64,000 nucleotides of DNA from Paenibacillus sp. DMB20 (lineage in GTDB: Bacteria; Bacillota; Bacilli; Paenibacillales; Paenibacillaceae): positions 23,694 to 87,693 of the forward strand of contig NZ_LAZU01000032.1 in NCBI RefSeq assembly GCF_000987955.1, given 5' to 3'. Positions 39,171 through 47,611 of this stretch are shown in pieces (the stretch's first letter is position 1; the number at the start of each line of letters is the position of its first letter). Made by a program: the position numbers and the translations under genes. The notes beneath the pieces are model-generated. The model worked only from the letters and a program-made list of their open reading frames with translations, searched no databases and was not told the origin of the DNA.

Positions 39171-40246
39171 AGTCCTTTTCGCTCCGCCAGACGAAGTTCT
39201 CTAAGCATCGCTCGGTGTATCCGGCGCACAACACCCAGCGTATCCCTCAGCTCGTACAGCACCTTTTTATTCTTAAGCTGTTCTTTCAGCAAATAACCGC
39301 TGCTGCCGACAAGTCCGTCCTGGATTCGCAGCGGCGTGTCGTTCCGCATTTTCAGGGCAATCATAAAAGCATGCTGCGCATTTTCCAGAAGCAGGCTTCC
39401 TCCCTCCAGCAGCATGATCCGTTCCAGACGGCGGAGGGTGGAGGTTTCCGCAATCCCGCGCTGAAGCGCCATGGTTCGTATACTGTTTACGAGGGGAATA
39501 TATACGCCATACTTGACATCGAAATCGCCGGCATGTTCACCGAATCTTTCGGTTACAATCTGCCCCATCACGTTGAGGGTCGCTTTGTGGCGAACGGTAT
39601 TGCGAAGCAGTGCCGGTATGATATCCGTATTGTTCAGGACGCAGCTATGAAAATGACGGGCCCAAGCCTCCGACAGCTCCCTGCTTCCCGCAACATGGCG
39701 CATGTCGGAGGCAATGATCAAATGCCGGGTCGGTTCCCATACATGGTCGGCGCTCCATTCCTCCAGCTGCCGTTTCCACTCGGAGATTTTCATATTCCAG
39801 GCCGGTTCGGAACACATTACTTTGCCCTTGCATTTAGGATAACCGGCCGTCTCGAGCATATTGGACAACCGTGTTCCAAACCGGCGGAAATATATGACGG
39901 CATTGCCTTCCAGCTCATCCTCGATGATCAAGCCGTTGTCCTGATCGCTCCATAACGTGGCCTCCCGCCTTCCGCAACTCCCGAAGGCCACAAAGGCATA
40001 ACGGGCGGGAGGCCGGCCAAAGCCAGCCTCATTCATCTCCCGCTCGCACAGGAAAACCGCCCTCTGCCCAACCTCGTCATGCATTCGGTTCACCAGATTT
40101 ATCCAAAACGCCGGTTCCGCCCCGTTTTTGATTTCCAGAAGTTTATTTTGCCCGGATATCCGGGCTTCCCTCAATTCTTGAGCCGTTCCCGCCATCCGGA
40201 TTTCCGGGAACCCGGGGTTCGGATCATATGATATCAGAGGTTTCAT
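39167..40246 (-). CDS. DUF294 putative nucleotidyltransferase (GlnD-like)
   Basis: 359 residues. The N-terminal third has a nucleotidyltransferase signature G-S-x-G-R-x-E with two metal-binding Asp (FGSCGRREATLWSDQDNGLI near residue 90); the C-terminal half is the helical DUF294_C domain (NSIRTMALQRGIAETSTLRRLERI). It lacks the CBS and cyclic-nucleotide domains found in many relatives, so it is a minimal form. The fold is that of the PII uridylyltransferase GlnD. ATG follows GGGGAGG, 38 bases after amt. The position behind an ammonium transporter suggests control of, or response to, nitrogen status. Confidence 0.85.
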   Translation of the reverse strand: MKPLISYDPNPGFPEIRMAGTAQELREARISGQNKLLEIKNGAEPAFWINLVNRMHDEVGQRAVFLCEREMNEAGFGRPPARYAFVAFGSCGRREATLWSDQDNGLIIEDELEGNAVIYFRRFGTRLSNMLETAGYPKCKGKVMCSEPAWNMKISEWKRQLEEWSADHVWEPTRHLIIASDMRHVAGSRELSEAWARHFHSCVLNNTDIIPALLRNTVRHKATLNVMGQIVTERFGEHAGDFDVKYGVYIPLVNSIRTMALQRGIAETSTLRRLERIMLLEGGSLLLENAQHAFMIALKMRNDTPLRIQDGLVGSSGYLLKEQLKNKKVLYELRDTLGVVRRIHRAMLRELRLAERKGL

Positions 40247-40284
40247 GAAGCTTCCTCCCCGCGACGGATTTTTTTTACGTTCCG

Positions 40285-41722
40285 CTAAATCGCCGGCTCG
40301 CTTCCGTGTATGCTCTTTGGGATACCGGGAAGCTCGTTAGCCTTTGACTCCGACTCGGCCAGCAGCTTCATTTGCTCAGGATAACCGTACGTGCCGTGTT
40401 CACTGATATCCAGGCCCATGAGTTCTTCTTCTTCCGTAACCCGAATGCCCATCGTCACTTTCATCAATCCGAGGATAAGGTAGGAGAGAACGAGCACGAA
40501 CGCGAACGTTCCGGCAAGCCCGAGAAGCTGAACACCAAGCTGTCCGAAGCCCCCTCCGTAGAAAAGGCCTGCATCCCCTATACCGGTTATTTCAACCAGG
40601 CGGGGAGAAGCAAACAAACCCGTGGAAACCGCCCCCCCACATCCCGGCAACCCCGTGCACCGAGAAAGCATAGACCGGATCGTCAACCCCTTTGCGTTCA
40701 AACCATTGTGCCGAGAAAAAAGTAACGCTGCCCGCAACCGCGCCGATCACGACGGCTGCCCAAGGCTCAACAAAAGCGCAGGCCCCGGTGATGGCTACAA
40801 AAGCGGCAAGAATTCCGTTCAACATGCTTGGAATATCCGCCTTGCCAAGAACCGCCCATGAGATGAGCAGAGCTGCCAAAGCGCCTGCAGCTGCAGCAAT
40901 GTTGGTGTTCAGGGCAACGAAACCGAAGAATCCGTCCATCAGGGCCGAAATCGTGCTTCCCGGATTGAAGCCGAACCAGCCGATCCAGATCATGAGGACG
41001 CCAAGCACCGACAGTACCTGGTTATGCCCTGGAATGCTGTTCGGTTTTCCGTCCTTGTTGTATTTGCCGAGACGCGGCTTTAACATAACGGTTGCGACAA
41101 GAGCCGCGGTAGCGCCGGTTAAATGCACGACCGTCGAACCGGCAAAATCCTGCATGCCCAGGCTTCCAAGCCAGCCGCCGCCCCATACCCAATGAGCGAC
41201 AACAGGATAAATCACGATGGAAAACAATATGCCGAAAATGATATAGACACTCAGCTTGGCACGCTCCGCCATTCCCCCGCAGGCGATCGCCAGAGACACG
41301 GCTGCAAAAGACAGATGGAATAAAAACATGATCGTTGTAGGGACATCGTAAGCCGAGAAGGCGGAAAACGATGCTGCCATGTTATCGCCGCTGAGGAAGA
41401 AGCCTTCCAATCCGAAAAAACGGTTGCCGTTTCCGAAAGCCAGGCCAAAACCAAGCGCCCAGAACGATACGATGCTGATCCCGAAAGTCAGGACCGTTTT
41501 GCCGGCGACATGACCGGCATTCTTCATTCTTACCGAGCCCGCTTCCAGCAGCGCAAAACCGGCCTGCATGAAAAACACCAGCAGGGCGGCTAAAAACACA
41601 AACACCGAGTTAAGCCCGGATTGCAGCTGCATATTGGTAGCCGCCCCTTCTGCAAAGGCGCTTACCGGAAAGGAAGTCATGGTACCCAGCGTTAAGAATA
41701 CACCCAAACTTCTTTTTTTCAT
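40285..41722 (-). CDS. amt: Ammonium transporter (Amt/MEP), frameshifted
   Basis: About 478 residues after repair, eleven or twelve membrane helices after a signal-like N-terminus (SFPVSAFA). Amt signatures are present: FFMQAGFALLEAGSVRMKN and, across the break, FSVHGVAGMWG. The seven-C run at 40632-40638 (seven G on the coding strand) must lose one base to join the last helix and the cytoplasmic tail (VTEEEELMGLDISEHGTYGYPE), where PII proteins dock in related transporters. ATG 41722 follows AAGGAG at eight bases. No glnK (PII) gene is adjacent; instead a DUF294 nucleotidyltransferase follows. Confidence 0.93.
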
Positions 41723-41773
41723 TTGCCCCACTCCTTAATGTTAGTTTTCATTACACAATCCATCGTTTTACGT

Positions 41774-41803
41774 ATTATATACATTGAAACGTAAGGTTTA
41801 CAA
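41774..41803 (-). promoter_or_regulatory. amt promoter
   Basis: On the minus strand TTGTAA (41803-41798) and TATAAT (41779-41774) with an 18-base spacer, about 50 bases before the amt start. Confidence 0.6.
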
Positions 41804-41842
41804 TGCTCTTCTGAAAAAAAAGACGAAATAATCCATATTATA

Positions 41843-41859
41843 TGTTATATAATCTAACA
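41843..41859. promoter_or_regulatory. TnrA/GlnR-type nitrogen control box
   Basis: TGTTATATAATCTAACA matches the Bacillus consensus TGTNANAWWWTMTNACA at every position. It lies upstream of the amt promoter and also in front of the divergent MerR gene. GlnR and TnrA sites of this form control ammonium transport in Bacillus and Paenibacillus (established). Confidence 0.75.
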
Positions 41860-42026
41860 CAATAGATGTTTGTTATTTGTTTCCATGATGTGAAATTTTC
41901 TGAAATTCACTGAAATTTACGGTTATTTTCAAAAGTATGACGTTTGACTGTACGGTTCATATTCATGTATCATATTTTTATCGGGAGTTAATATCATAAT
42001 CATACAGGCCTGCGAGGTGATCGAAC

Positions 42027-42479
42027 GTGGGAAGTTTGAGCGGACACATGAATCTGTACCGCATCGGCGAATTGGCCAAGGCTGCCGGAATCAGTGAAAG
42101 AACAATCGACTATTATACGAAGCTCGGGTTGATTAATCCGGAGAAGCGGACGTTGAAAAATTATCGTTTGTACAATCATGAAACCTTGACCACGCTGAAA
42201 CGTATTAATCAACTTAAACAAGAGAAATATACCCTCGAAGAGATCAAGGATATGTTGGAACGCTGGAGAACGGTTGCCGAAGAATCCGAGGTTACGGATA
42301 AACTGACCCAGCTCGAAATCCAGATTCAGAAGCTTGAACGGGAGGTTAACGAGATTAATCCTCTATTAAAGGAGCTAAAGCCCAATCAGGCCCGCGCCGC
42401 ATTATCCAATATCCTTCCCAAAGGGGCGGCTTGCATCGAGTCGCTGCAAATCTTGCTTAACCACTTTACATCCATGTAA
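42027..42479 (+). CDS. MerR-family regulator
   Basis: 150 residues. N-terminal winged helix (YRIGELAKAAGISERTIDYYTKLGLINPEKR...NYRLYNHETLTTLKRIN), then a long coiled coil (residues 75-125). No effector domain beyond a short helical tail; one Cys (GAACIES). It is not GlnR. GTG 42027 is seven bases after GAGGTG. Followed 32 bases later by the YugP protease gene, so it may regulate that gene or itself. Shares the intergenic space, including the nitrogen box, with amt. Confidence 0.85.
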   Translation: MGSLSGHMNLYRIGELAKAAGISERTIDYYTKLGLINPEKRTLKNYRLYNHETLTTLKRINQLKQEKYTLEEIKDMLERWRTVAEESEVTDKLTQLEIQIQKLEREVNEINPLLKELKPNQARAALSNILPKGAACIESLQILLNHFTSM

Positions 42480-42511
42480 AGCTGCATAATAAAAGAGTGG
42501 AGGTATGAACC

Positions 42512-43192
42512 ATGTATTTTGACGGTATGTATATTCTCATCATTATTGCTTTTATTTTCTCCTTGTGGGCACAGTTCCGGGTTAAGGGCACGTTTAACAA
42601 ATGGGCACAGGTGGAGAACGGGAGCGGAATGACCGGTTATGACGCTGCCCGTCATATGCTGGATGCCAACGGTCTTCATGACGTGCCGATCGAACCCGTT
42701 CCCGGCGCCTTGTCCGACCACTACGATCCGATTCACCGAGTTGTGCGTCTGTCCGAACCGGTCTACTACGAACGCTCCATAGCCGCCGTATCGGTTGCAT
42801 GTCACGAAGTGGGCCATGCTATTCAGCATAAAGTAAGCTACCCGATGCTGGTCGCACGCCACAAAATGTTCCCGATTGTCAATTTCGCGTCCGGCATCGC
42901 GCCATTCCTGTTGATCGCCGGCATTTTGTTCCAGGCTTTCAACCTGATCGGCCTCGGCATAATCTTCTTCTCGGCCGCCGTTGCTTTCCAGCTCGTCACA
43001 TTGCCGGTCGAATTCAATGCCAGCAACCGTGCCCGCGAGATCATGGTTTCGGAAGGCTACATTACGAATGAGGAAGAACGCGGCGTTGCCAAAGTACTGA
43101 ATGCAGCGGCCCTTACCTACGTGGCTGCCGCCCTGCTCTCTCTGCTGGAACTTCTTCGTTACATCATGATTTTTGCGAACAGCCGTGAGTAA
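42512..43192 (+). CDS. yugP: YugP-like zinc membrane peptidase
   Basis: 226 residues with four hydrophobic segments. Zinc motif HEVGH (SVACHEVGHAIQH) near residue 93, following helix 1 and an extracytoplasmic or cytoplasmic loop; the family (DUF/Peptidase M-clan type, B. subtilis YugP) has the pattern ASNRAREIMVSEGYITNEEERGVAKVLNAAALTYVAAAL. Substrate unknown. ATG follows GGAGG at eight bases. Ends at a strong terminator. Confidence 0.88.
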   Translation: MYFDGMYILIIIAFIFSLWAQFRVKGTFNKWAQVENGSGMTGYDAARHMLDANGLHDVPIEPVPGALSDHYDPIHRVVRLSEPVYYERSIAAVSVACHEVGHAIQHKVSYPMLVARHKMFPIVNFASGIAPFLLIAGILFQAFNLIGLGIIFFSAAVAFQLVTLPVEFNASNRAREIMVSEGYITNEEERGVAKVLNAAALTYVAAALLSLLELLRYIMIFANSRE

Positions 43193-43200
43193 TGGTTAAG

Positions 43201-43240
43201 AAAAAAAGGTTACCGTTCAGTAAGAACGGTAACCTTTTTT
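43201..43240 (+). terminator. Terminator of the MerR-yugP unit
   Basis: AAAAAAAGGTTACCGTTC pairs with GAACGGTAACCTTTTTT. Confidence 0.9.
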
Positions 43241-43334
43241 ATGCTTTCCAAGATATAACAAGAGTTGAATCCCCGATAGACCGGCATCTCTTGATGAATT
43301 AGCTAAACGGCCGTACCTCAAAGGGCAATGACAT

Positions 43335-44288
43335 CTATCCCTTGCCCTTGCCGTCCAGAACGGTGCCGGAGAGCCCTTCCTTCTTCGGCTGGGCACCCGC
43401 CCCCAGCCCGAAATACTGAAGAAGGAATTTCCGGAACGCCTGAGCTACCGGGGGCAGCTTTTCATCAGCCCGGTGAATCAACCCGATGGAACGCGTGACC
43501 TTCGGCTCCGTAATCCTCACTCTTGCCGGCTGCAGCGGATTGGTCTGGAACAAGGCCATTTCCGGAAGAAGACTGACCCCCATTCCGGCCGCTACCAAAC
43601 CGCGGATCGTATCCGTCTCTTCGCCTTCAAAGGCGATTTTCGGGGTAAACCCGGCCTCCAGGCAGGCATGCCATACAATCGGACGCAAGGAATATCCCTT
43701 GCTGAACAGGACAAAGCGCTCATCCTTCAGCTGCTCCAGCCTGATCTCCTTCTCCCCCGCGAGCGGATGATTGGGAGGCAGAATGGCGAACAGCTCCTCA
43801 GTCAGAACGACATCCCCTGCGACCTGGTCATGGCGGTCCGGAAAAGGCGACACAAACGCCAAATCAACCTCCGCCGAAATGACGTCCCGGATTAACGTCG
43901 GAAACATCCCCTGTTTGAATCGAAACTTCACGTTCGGATATTTTTGCCGAAATTCCGCAACAACGGACGGAATCAGATGGATGCCGAGACTGTGCGGAAA
44001 TCCGATCCGGATTTCACCCTGCTCGGGATCCAAAAACTCATGTATTTCAGCGACCGCACGGTCCAGATCCTTCATGATACCTTCAACCCGTTTGCAGAAC
44101 AATTGCCCTACAGGCGTTAACTGCAGGTTGCGTCCTTTTTGCATGAACAGGTTAACGCCCAACTCTTCTTCCAGCTGGTGGATCTGACGGCTCACGGCAG
44201 ACTGGGCCACATGAAGCTCCTCCGCTGCCTGGGTAACGTGCTCTTTCTGCGCAACCTTAACAAAGTATTGCAACTGTCTTAATTCCAC
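43335..44288 (-). CDS. LysR-family regulator, GltC-like
   Basis: 317 residues. LysR winged helix at residues 1-60 (MELRQLQYFVKVAQKEHVTQAAEELHVAQSAVSRQIHQLEEELGV), effector-binding domain from residue 90. The N-terminal and middle segments (LDPEQGEIRIGFPHSLG, GMGVSLLPEMALF) closely follow B. subtilis GltC, the activator of glutamate synthase. No gltAB genes lie within the window, so the target is unproven. ATG at 44288. Convergent with yugP. Confidence 0.88.
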   Translation of the reverse strand: MELRQLQYFVKVAQKEHVTQAAEELHVAQSAVSRQIHQLEEELGVNLFMQKGRNLQLTPVGQLFCKRVEGIMKDLDRAVAEIHEFLDPEQGEIRIGFPHSLGIHLIPSVVAEFRQKYPNVKFRFKQGMFPTLIRDVISAEVDLAFVSPFPDRHDQVAGDVVLTEELFAILPPNHPLAGEKEIRLEQLKDERFVLFSKGYSLRPIVWHACLEAGFTPKIAFEGEETDTIRGLVAAGMGVSLLPEMALFQTNPLQPARVRITEPKVTRSIGLIHRADEKLPPVAQAFRKFLLQYFGLGAGAQPKKEGLSGTVLDGKGKG

Positions 44289-44364
44289 GCGATATTCGCT
44301 CCATTCTGCATTCCCTCAAGCTTTTGCTTAGTACCTATACTATGACCTTCGGGCCAAAGCCGAA

Positions 44365-44979
44365 TCAAGTCCGGCGCCTAAAGAGCCGGATCATCAGACC
44401 GTAAATGAAAAATCCGCCAACCATGCCGCCAAGGTGGGCCATCCAGCCGATATTCGGCATAAAGGAGAATAACAGACCCATAATCAGCAGCGTGTAAAGC
44501 ATCTTTCGGGAGGCTTCGTCCATCATGGACCGCTGAAACAGTGCTATATACAAGAATGCACCATATACGCCGTAGATCGCGCCGGAAGCGCCCACAAGCC
44601 AAGCAAGCTCTCCCACACGTTCATAATAAGCGATGCTGAGCACGTTTCCCAACACCCCGCTGAACAGATACAGAATCGCGTACCGGAAGCTTCCCAGAAT
44701 ACGCTCCAGCGGCGGCGTGATGACGAGCAAGGCAAAGCTGTTAAAAAACAGATGGTCAAAACCGTTATGCAAAAACACCGCTGCAATATAACGCCACCAT
44801 TCATCGCGAAACGGGTCTACGCTGACAAGAGCCCCGAATTCAATCATGGTCTCCGGGTCCCTTGATCCGCCGTTAAACGTCACGATAAGAAACATGACAA
44901 CGTTGGCCACTAACAACAGGGACGTAAACGGATAGTAACGCAAATAATTTTTCCAATTTTCATAGCGAATAAATATCAT
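44365..44979 (-). CDS. Rhomboid-family intramembrane serine protease
   Basis: 204 residues, six membrane helices. Catalytic Ser in GASGAIYG near residue 130 and His in AHLGGMVGGF near residue 180; the oxyanion-stabilising HNGFDHLFFNS loop is also present. Cleaves membrane proteins within the bilayer. Small form without extra cytosolic domains. ATG follows AGGAGG. Lies next to the LysR gene with a 76-base gap. Confidence 0.9.
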   Translation of the reverse strand: MIFIRYENWKNYLRYYPFTSLLLVANVVMFLIVTFNGGSRDPETMIEFGALVSVDPFRDEWWRYIAAVFLHNGFDHLFFNSFALLVITPPLERILGSFRYAILYLFSGVLGNVLSIAYYERVGELAWLVGASGAIYGVYGAFLYIALFQRSMMDEASRKMLYTLLIMGLLFSFMPNIGWMAHLGGMVGGFFIYGLMIRLFRRRT

Positions 44980-45021
44980 GGCATCCTCCTAACCCGAAAG
45001 CCGGGCTCAGGATATCCTTAG

Positions 45022-45051
45022 TGGACATTCCCTTTTTAAAAATATTATAAT
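45022..45051 (+). promoter_or_regulatory. tpx promoter
   Basis: TGGACA at 45022 and TATAAT at 45046 with an 18-base spacer, 50 bases before tpx. Confidence 0.6.
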
Positions 45052-45101
45052 GTACCATGAACCTGATCACCAAACTTTGATATTCGAGGAGGAGATTTTT
45101 C

Positions 45102-45620
45102 ATGGCTCAAGAACGTACGGGCGTCGCCACGTTTAAAGGCAACCCTATTACTCTAATCGGTCCCCAACTTCAGGCTGGCGATGCAGCGCCTGATTTTACG
45201 GTCAGCAAAAATCTGCTGGAAGACGTATCACTGAAAGATTTTGCAGGCAAAATCAAGCTGATCAGCGTTGTGCCTTCACTCGATACCGGCGTATGCGATG
45301 CTCAAACCCGCCGCTTTAACGAGGAAGCTGCCGGACTCGGAGAAGATGTTGTTATCCTTACCATCAGTGCCGACCTTCCATTCGCGCAGGCCCGCTGGTG
45401 CGGAGCTGCCGGGGTGGACCGGGTCGTAACCCTGTCCGATTACAAGACCCGCTCCTTCGGTCAAGCCTACGGCGTGCTGATCAAGGAATTCCAGCTTGAC
45501 ATGCGCTCGATCTTTGTCGTGGATCAAAACGATAAAATCGCCTATGTGGAATACCTTGCCGAAATGACCGAGCATCCGAATTACGAAGCAGCCGTTGAGG
45601 CCGTTAAAGCGTTGCGGTAA
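45102..45620 (+). CDS. tpx: Thiol peroxidase
   Basis: 172 residues, atypical two-Cys peroxiredoxin. Peroxidatic Cys in PSLDTGVCDAQT near residue 60 and resolving Cys in ARWCGAAG near residue 94; the Arg and Thr of the active site are present. Reduces hydrogen peroxide and alkyl peroxides with thioredoxin. ATG follows GAGGAGG at about eight bases. Monocistronic between a clear promoter and terminator. Confidence 0.95.
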   Translation: MAQERTGVATFKGNPITLIGPQLQAGDAAPDFTVSKNLLEDVSLKDFAGKIKLISVVPSLDTGVCDAQTRRFNEEAAGLGEDVVILTISADLPFAQARWCGAAGVDRVVTLSDYKTRSFGQAYGVLIKEFQLDMRSIFVVDQNDKIAYVEYLAEMTEHPNYEAAVEAVKALR

Positions 45621-45652
45621 AACTTTGTCATTACATACCAAGCCGCACTTTT

Positions 45653-45685
45653 AAAAAGCGGGAGAGCTGCTCTCCCGCTTTTTTA
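45653..45685 (+). terminator. Terminator of tpx
   Basis: AAAAAGCGGGAGAGC pairs with GCTCTCCCGCTTTTTT. Confidence 0.9.
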
Positions 45686-45763
45686 TGTTTTCGAAATATA
45701 AGACGTTGATGGGGCATGCCCAATTTCGTTTTTCGGATTTCATTTACGCTTTCCTTGTATTTC

Positions 45764-45815
45764 GCAGAAACGCCGTCGCCCTTCGCTAATAAGGGGACGA
45801 CGGAGTTGTTTCTGC
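45764..45815. repeat. Imperfect 52-base inverted repeat
   Basis: GCAGAAAC..CCGTCG..CCCTT pairs with AAGGG..CGACGG..GTTTCTGC in three blocks of 8, 6 and 5 bases around a seven-base loop. It has no T run on either strand, so it is not an ordinary terminator. Lies just past the DUF1499 gene. Confidence 0.6.
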
Positions 45816-45823
45816 ATGTGGGT

Positions 45824-46216
45824 TTAGGCGTCAATCTTATGTTTGGCAAGCTTTTTGTCCAGGACCGAAAATAAGTTCAAAATGACGCGATAGTTGGCAC
45901 CCAGGTCACCCAGTGAGCCGCGGGATGCCGAATACATATCGATAGCGGACCGCACCGGATTGATCCCCAGCACGGATACCGTAATATCAAGCGTTCGTCC
46001 GAAAGAGGTTTTCTTCTCCAGCGTGATTTCGCCAACGGATGGAACCTCATGCAGCACTTTGTAGCCCGGGATCTTCTTTAAAGTCGAGGATACCTCTTCA
46101 AAGCATTTCTCCTTGGAGAGATTGTAGTAACGCGTTTTCAGTTTGGGGTCTTTAGCACGGTCGCTTGTGCCGTCATAGCTGCGCACGATACCCGCTAAAA
46201 CTCGTTTTAATGACAA
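45824..46216 (-). CDS. DUF1499 family protein
   Basis: 130 residues. The C-terminal half has the DUF1499 pattern (TLDITVSVLGINPVRSAIDMYSASRGSLGDLGANYRVILNLFSVLDKKL), with the characteristic S-x-SR-x-G-x-x-DLG-x-N-x-R core, here diverged. Function unknown. Start TTG at 46216 lies eight bases after AAAGGAGG; an ATG at 46255 upstream would bury that site. Very basic. Stands alone. Confidence 0.68.
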   Translation of the reverse strand: MSLKRVLAGIVRSYDGTSDRAKDPKLKTRYYNLSKEKCFEEVSSTLKKIPGYKVLHEVPSVGEITLEKKTSFGRTLDITVSVLGINPVRSAIDMYSASRGSLGDLGANYRVILNLFSVLDKKLAKHKIDA

Positions 46217-46337
46217 AGACCGTTCCTCCTTTATAAATGACCGTTCCCTTTTCACTCTCTAGTTTAACACTGTTTAGGCTTTCAGCAAACCTTTATTCCC
46301 AAGTAAAATCACTCTTTCGCATATCTCTGCCATATGC

Positions 46338-46381
46338 AAAAAAGCGCCCCTTGCCTTCAAACGATTCGAAGGAAGAGGCGC
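46338..46381 (-). terminator. Terminator of the structured RNA
   Basis: On the minus strand GCGCCTCTTCCTTC pairs with GAAGGCAAGGGGCGC, then six T. Confidence 0.85.
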
Positions 46382-46587
46382 CCGCTCATATGTGTTCTAG
46401 AAACCCGCCTATGCCGTCCGGTAACATTGTCTTCGAACCTGCATTAGCAGGTGGGTGATCGCAAAACCGTTTTTGAATTCCCCTTGTCGTATAGACAGGG
46501 CTTTTCAGCCACGATTCGATGTTGATCTCCCTAGACATCGTCATTGGTTCAAAACAACGGAATACCGAAACGCACATCGCAGGATGT
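46338..46587 (-). ncRNA. Structured RNA, 6S RNA-like candidate
   Basis: About 250 bases between a sigma-A-like promoter and a terminator, with no credible reading frame. The two ends form one long interrupted helix: 46546-46557 (TTGTTTTGAACC on the RNA strand) pairs with 46427-46439 (GGTTCGAAGACAA), and outward CGGTA pairs with TACCG, CGTT with GACG, ATG with CAT and CCTGC with GCGGG. Inside lie four local hairpins, including ACCTGC-TAAT-GCAGGT at 46437-46452, which competes with the closing helix. A long bulged closing stem around an open centre with a competing hairpin is the 6S RNA plan. Identity is inference; no sequence motif proves it. Confidence 0.55.
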
Positions 46588-46593
46588 AGTCTT

Positions 46594-46622
46594 ATTATAG
46601 GGGCTTTTTTCGAAAAAGTAAA
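46594..46622 (-). promoter_or_regulatory. Promoter of the structured RNA
   Basis: Minus strand TTTACT (46622-46617) and TATAAT (46599-46594) with exactly 17 bases between. It starts right at the stop codon of the DUF624 gene. Confidence 0.7.
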
Positions 46623-46623
46623 C

Positions 46624-47434
46624 CTACAATTTGCGTTGATCCGACTCTTTATCCTCGGATTTAACCGTATCCATGCTTTCCAGAAGGGCTTGTTCGGCGG
46701 ATTCCTCCTCTTCCAGCTGCTTCATGCGTTCGGCTTGCTCCTGCATCTTCAGGTACGTTGCGTAGAAGTTAAAGAAGGCTAGCAGCGCCATTAACGAGAA
46801 CAAGAAAAAGATGAACAGCACGAACATTTTCATTCCAATAAATACCAATATAGCGCTTCCCGCCAGTGTCGAAAAGACGCGAAACGGACGGATAAGCGTA
46901 AGCAGAATCGCATTTTTCAGCAATTGTCGCGTCTTCATCTCATAATGCACGGCCATGGAAAAGAAATTGAACATCGACACGAACAGGACAAGCAGAAGCA
47001 CGAGCATTACGATGCCGACAAGCTGGAAGCCCTTAAGCTGCGTCATGTAAACCGTGTAGTCCACATACATAATAACGAACAGAAGCGTATATACGATACC
47101 GCCGATCATGGCCTGTTTGTAATTTTCCTTGTAGCCTTTAAAAAAAAGTTTTAAAGATCGGAATATCCGGATCCCCCATAACCCACTTTCTTACGACCGT
47201 GAACAACGCGGCCGTAGCGGGAAACAACAAAAACGGCGCCAAGATCCCCAAAATCCAGTTGGACAGAATTTGCTCGTTGTGCGCATCCGGCGTCTGGGTC
47301 ATCATCAGGAATTTCGTAAACAAAATAAATAGAAAAGGCGAAGAACACAACACCCACAATATATTAGAAAAAGCGATGCGGGTAATCCACTCGGTAACTT
47401 TGTATAAGCCACCCATGGCTCCTTTCATTTCCAA
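46624..47434 (-). CDS. DUF624 (YesL-like) membrane protein, frameshifted
   Basis: About 269 residues after repair, six hydrophobic helices (for example ILWVLCSSPFLFILF, MIGGIVYTLLFVIMYVDYTV, LVGIVMLVLLLVLFVSMF) and a charged Glu/Gln-rich C-terminal tail. The opening (MGGLYKVTEWITRIAFSNILWVL) and GDPDIPIFKTFFKGYKENYKQA segment are typical of the YesL family, which accompanies sugar-uptake genes in other bacilli; none is adjacent here. The eight-A run at 47140-47147 needs one base removed. TTG 47434 is seven bases after AGGAGG; an ATG two codons in is the alternative. Confidence 0.82.
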
Positions 47435-47553
47435 AACGTTTCCTCCTCACTAAAGTTGCCTGTATCTATTAATATACCTTATTTTGCACATCCATGACCA
47501 GAGCCTAATTTGCCTTAAACGGGCTGCAGTCCATACCGGAAAGCGAAAGCTCC

Positions 47554-47562
47554 CATACTATA
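47554..47562 (+). promoter_or_regulatory. Possible sigma-K-like -10 element
   Basis: CATACTATA fits the CATAnnnTA form of late mother-cell promoters and lies 50 bases before the YjcZ-type gene; the -35 is not convincing. Confidence 0.3.
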
Positions 47563-47611
47563 GGGACGTAACACCAATTAATAATCCTTAAGGAAAAGGA
47601 GCTGAAGTTTC

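Noticed and set aside
42027..42479. The MerR gene next to amt as GlnR itself
   Set aside because: GlnR has a different helix-turn-helix sequence and a C-terminal glutamine synthetase-sensing tail; this protein has neither and is not next to glnA.
45631..45849. A 72-codon minus-strand frame between tpx and the DUF1499 gene
   Set aside because: It spans the tpx terminator and the inverted repeat and has no ribosome site.
46335..46590. SRP RNA, RNase P RNA, tmRNA or a T-box leader at the structured RNA locus
   Set aside because: The signature sequences of these RNAs (SRP Alu/S-domain core, RNase P P4 core, tmRNA alanine acceptor, T-box GGTGGNACCGCG) are absent.
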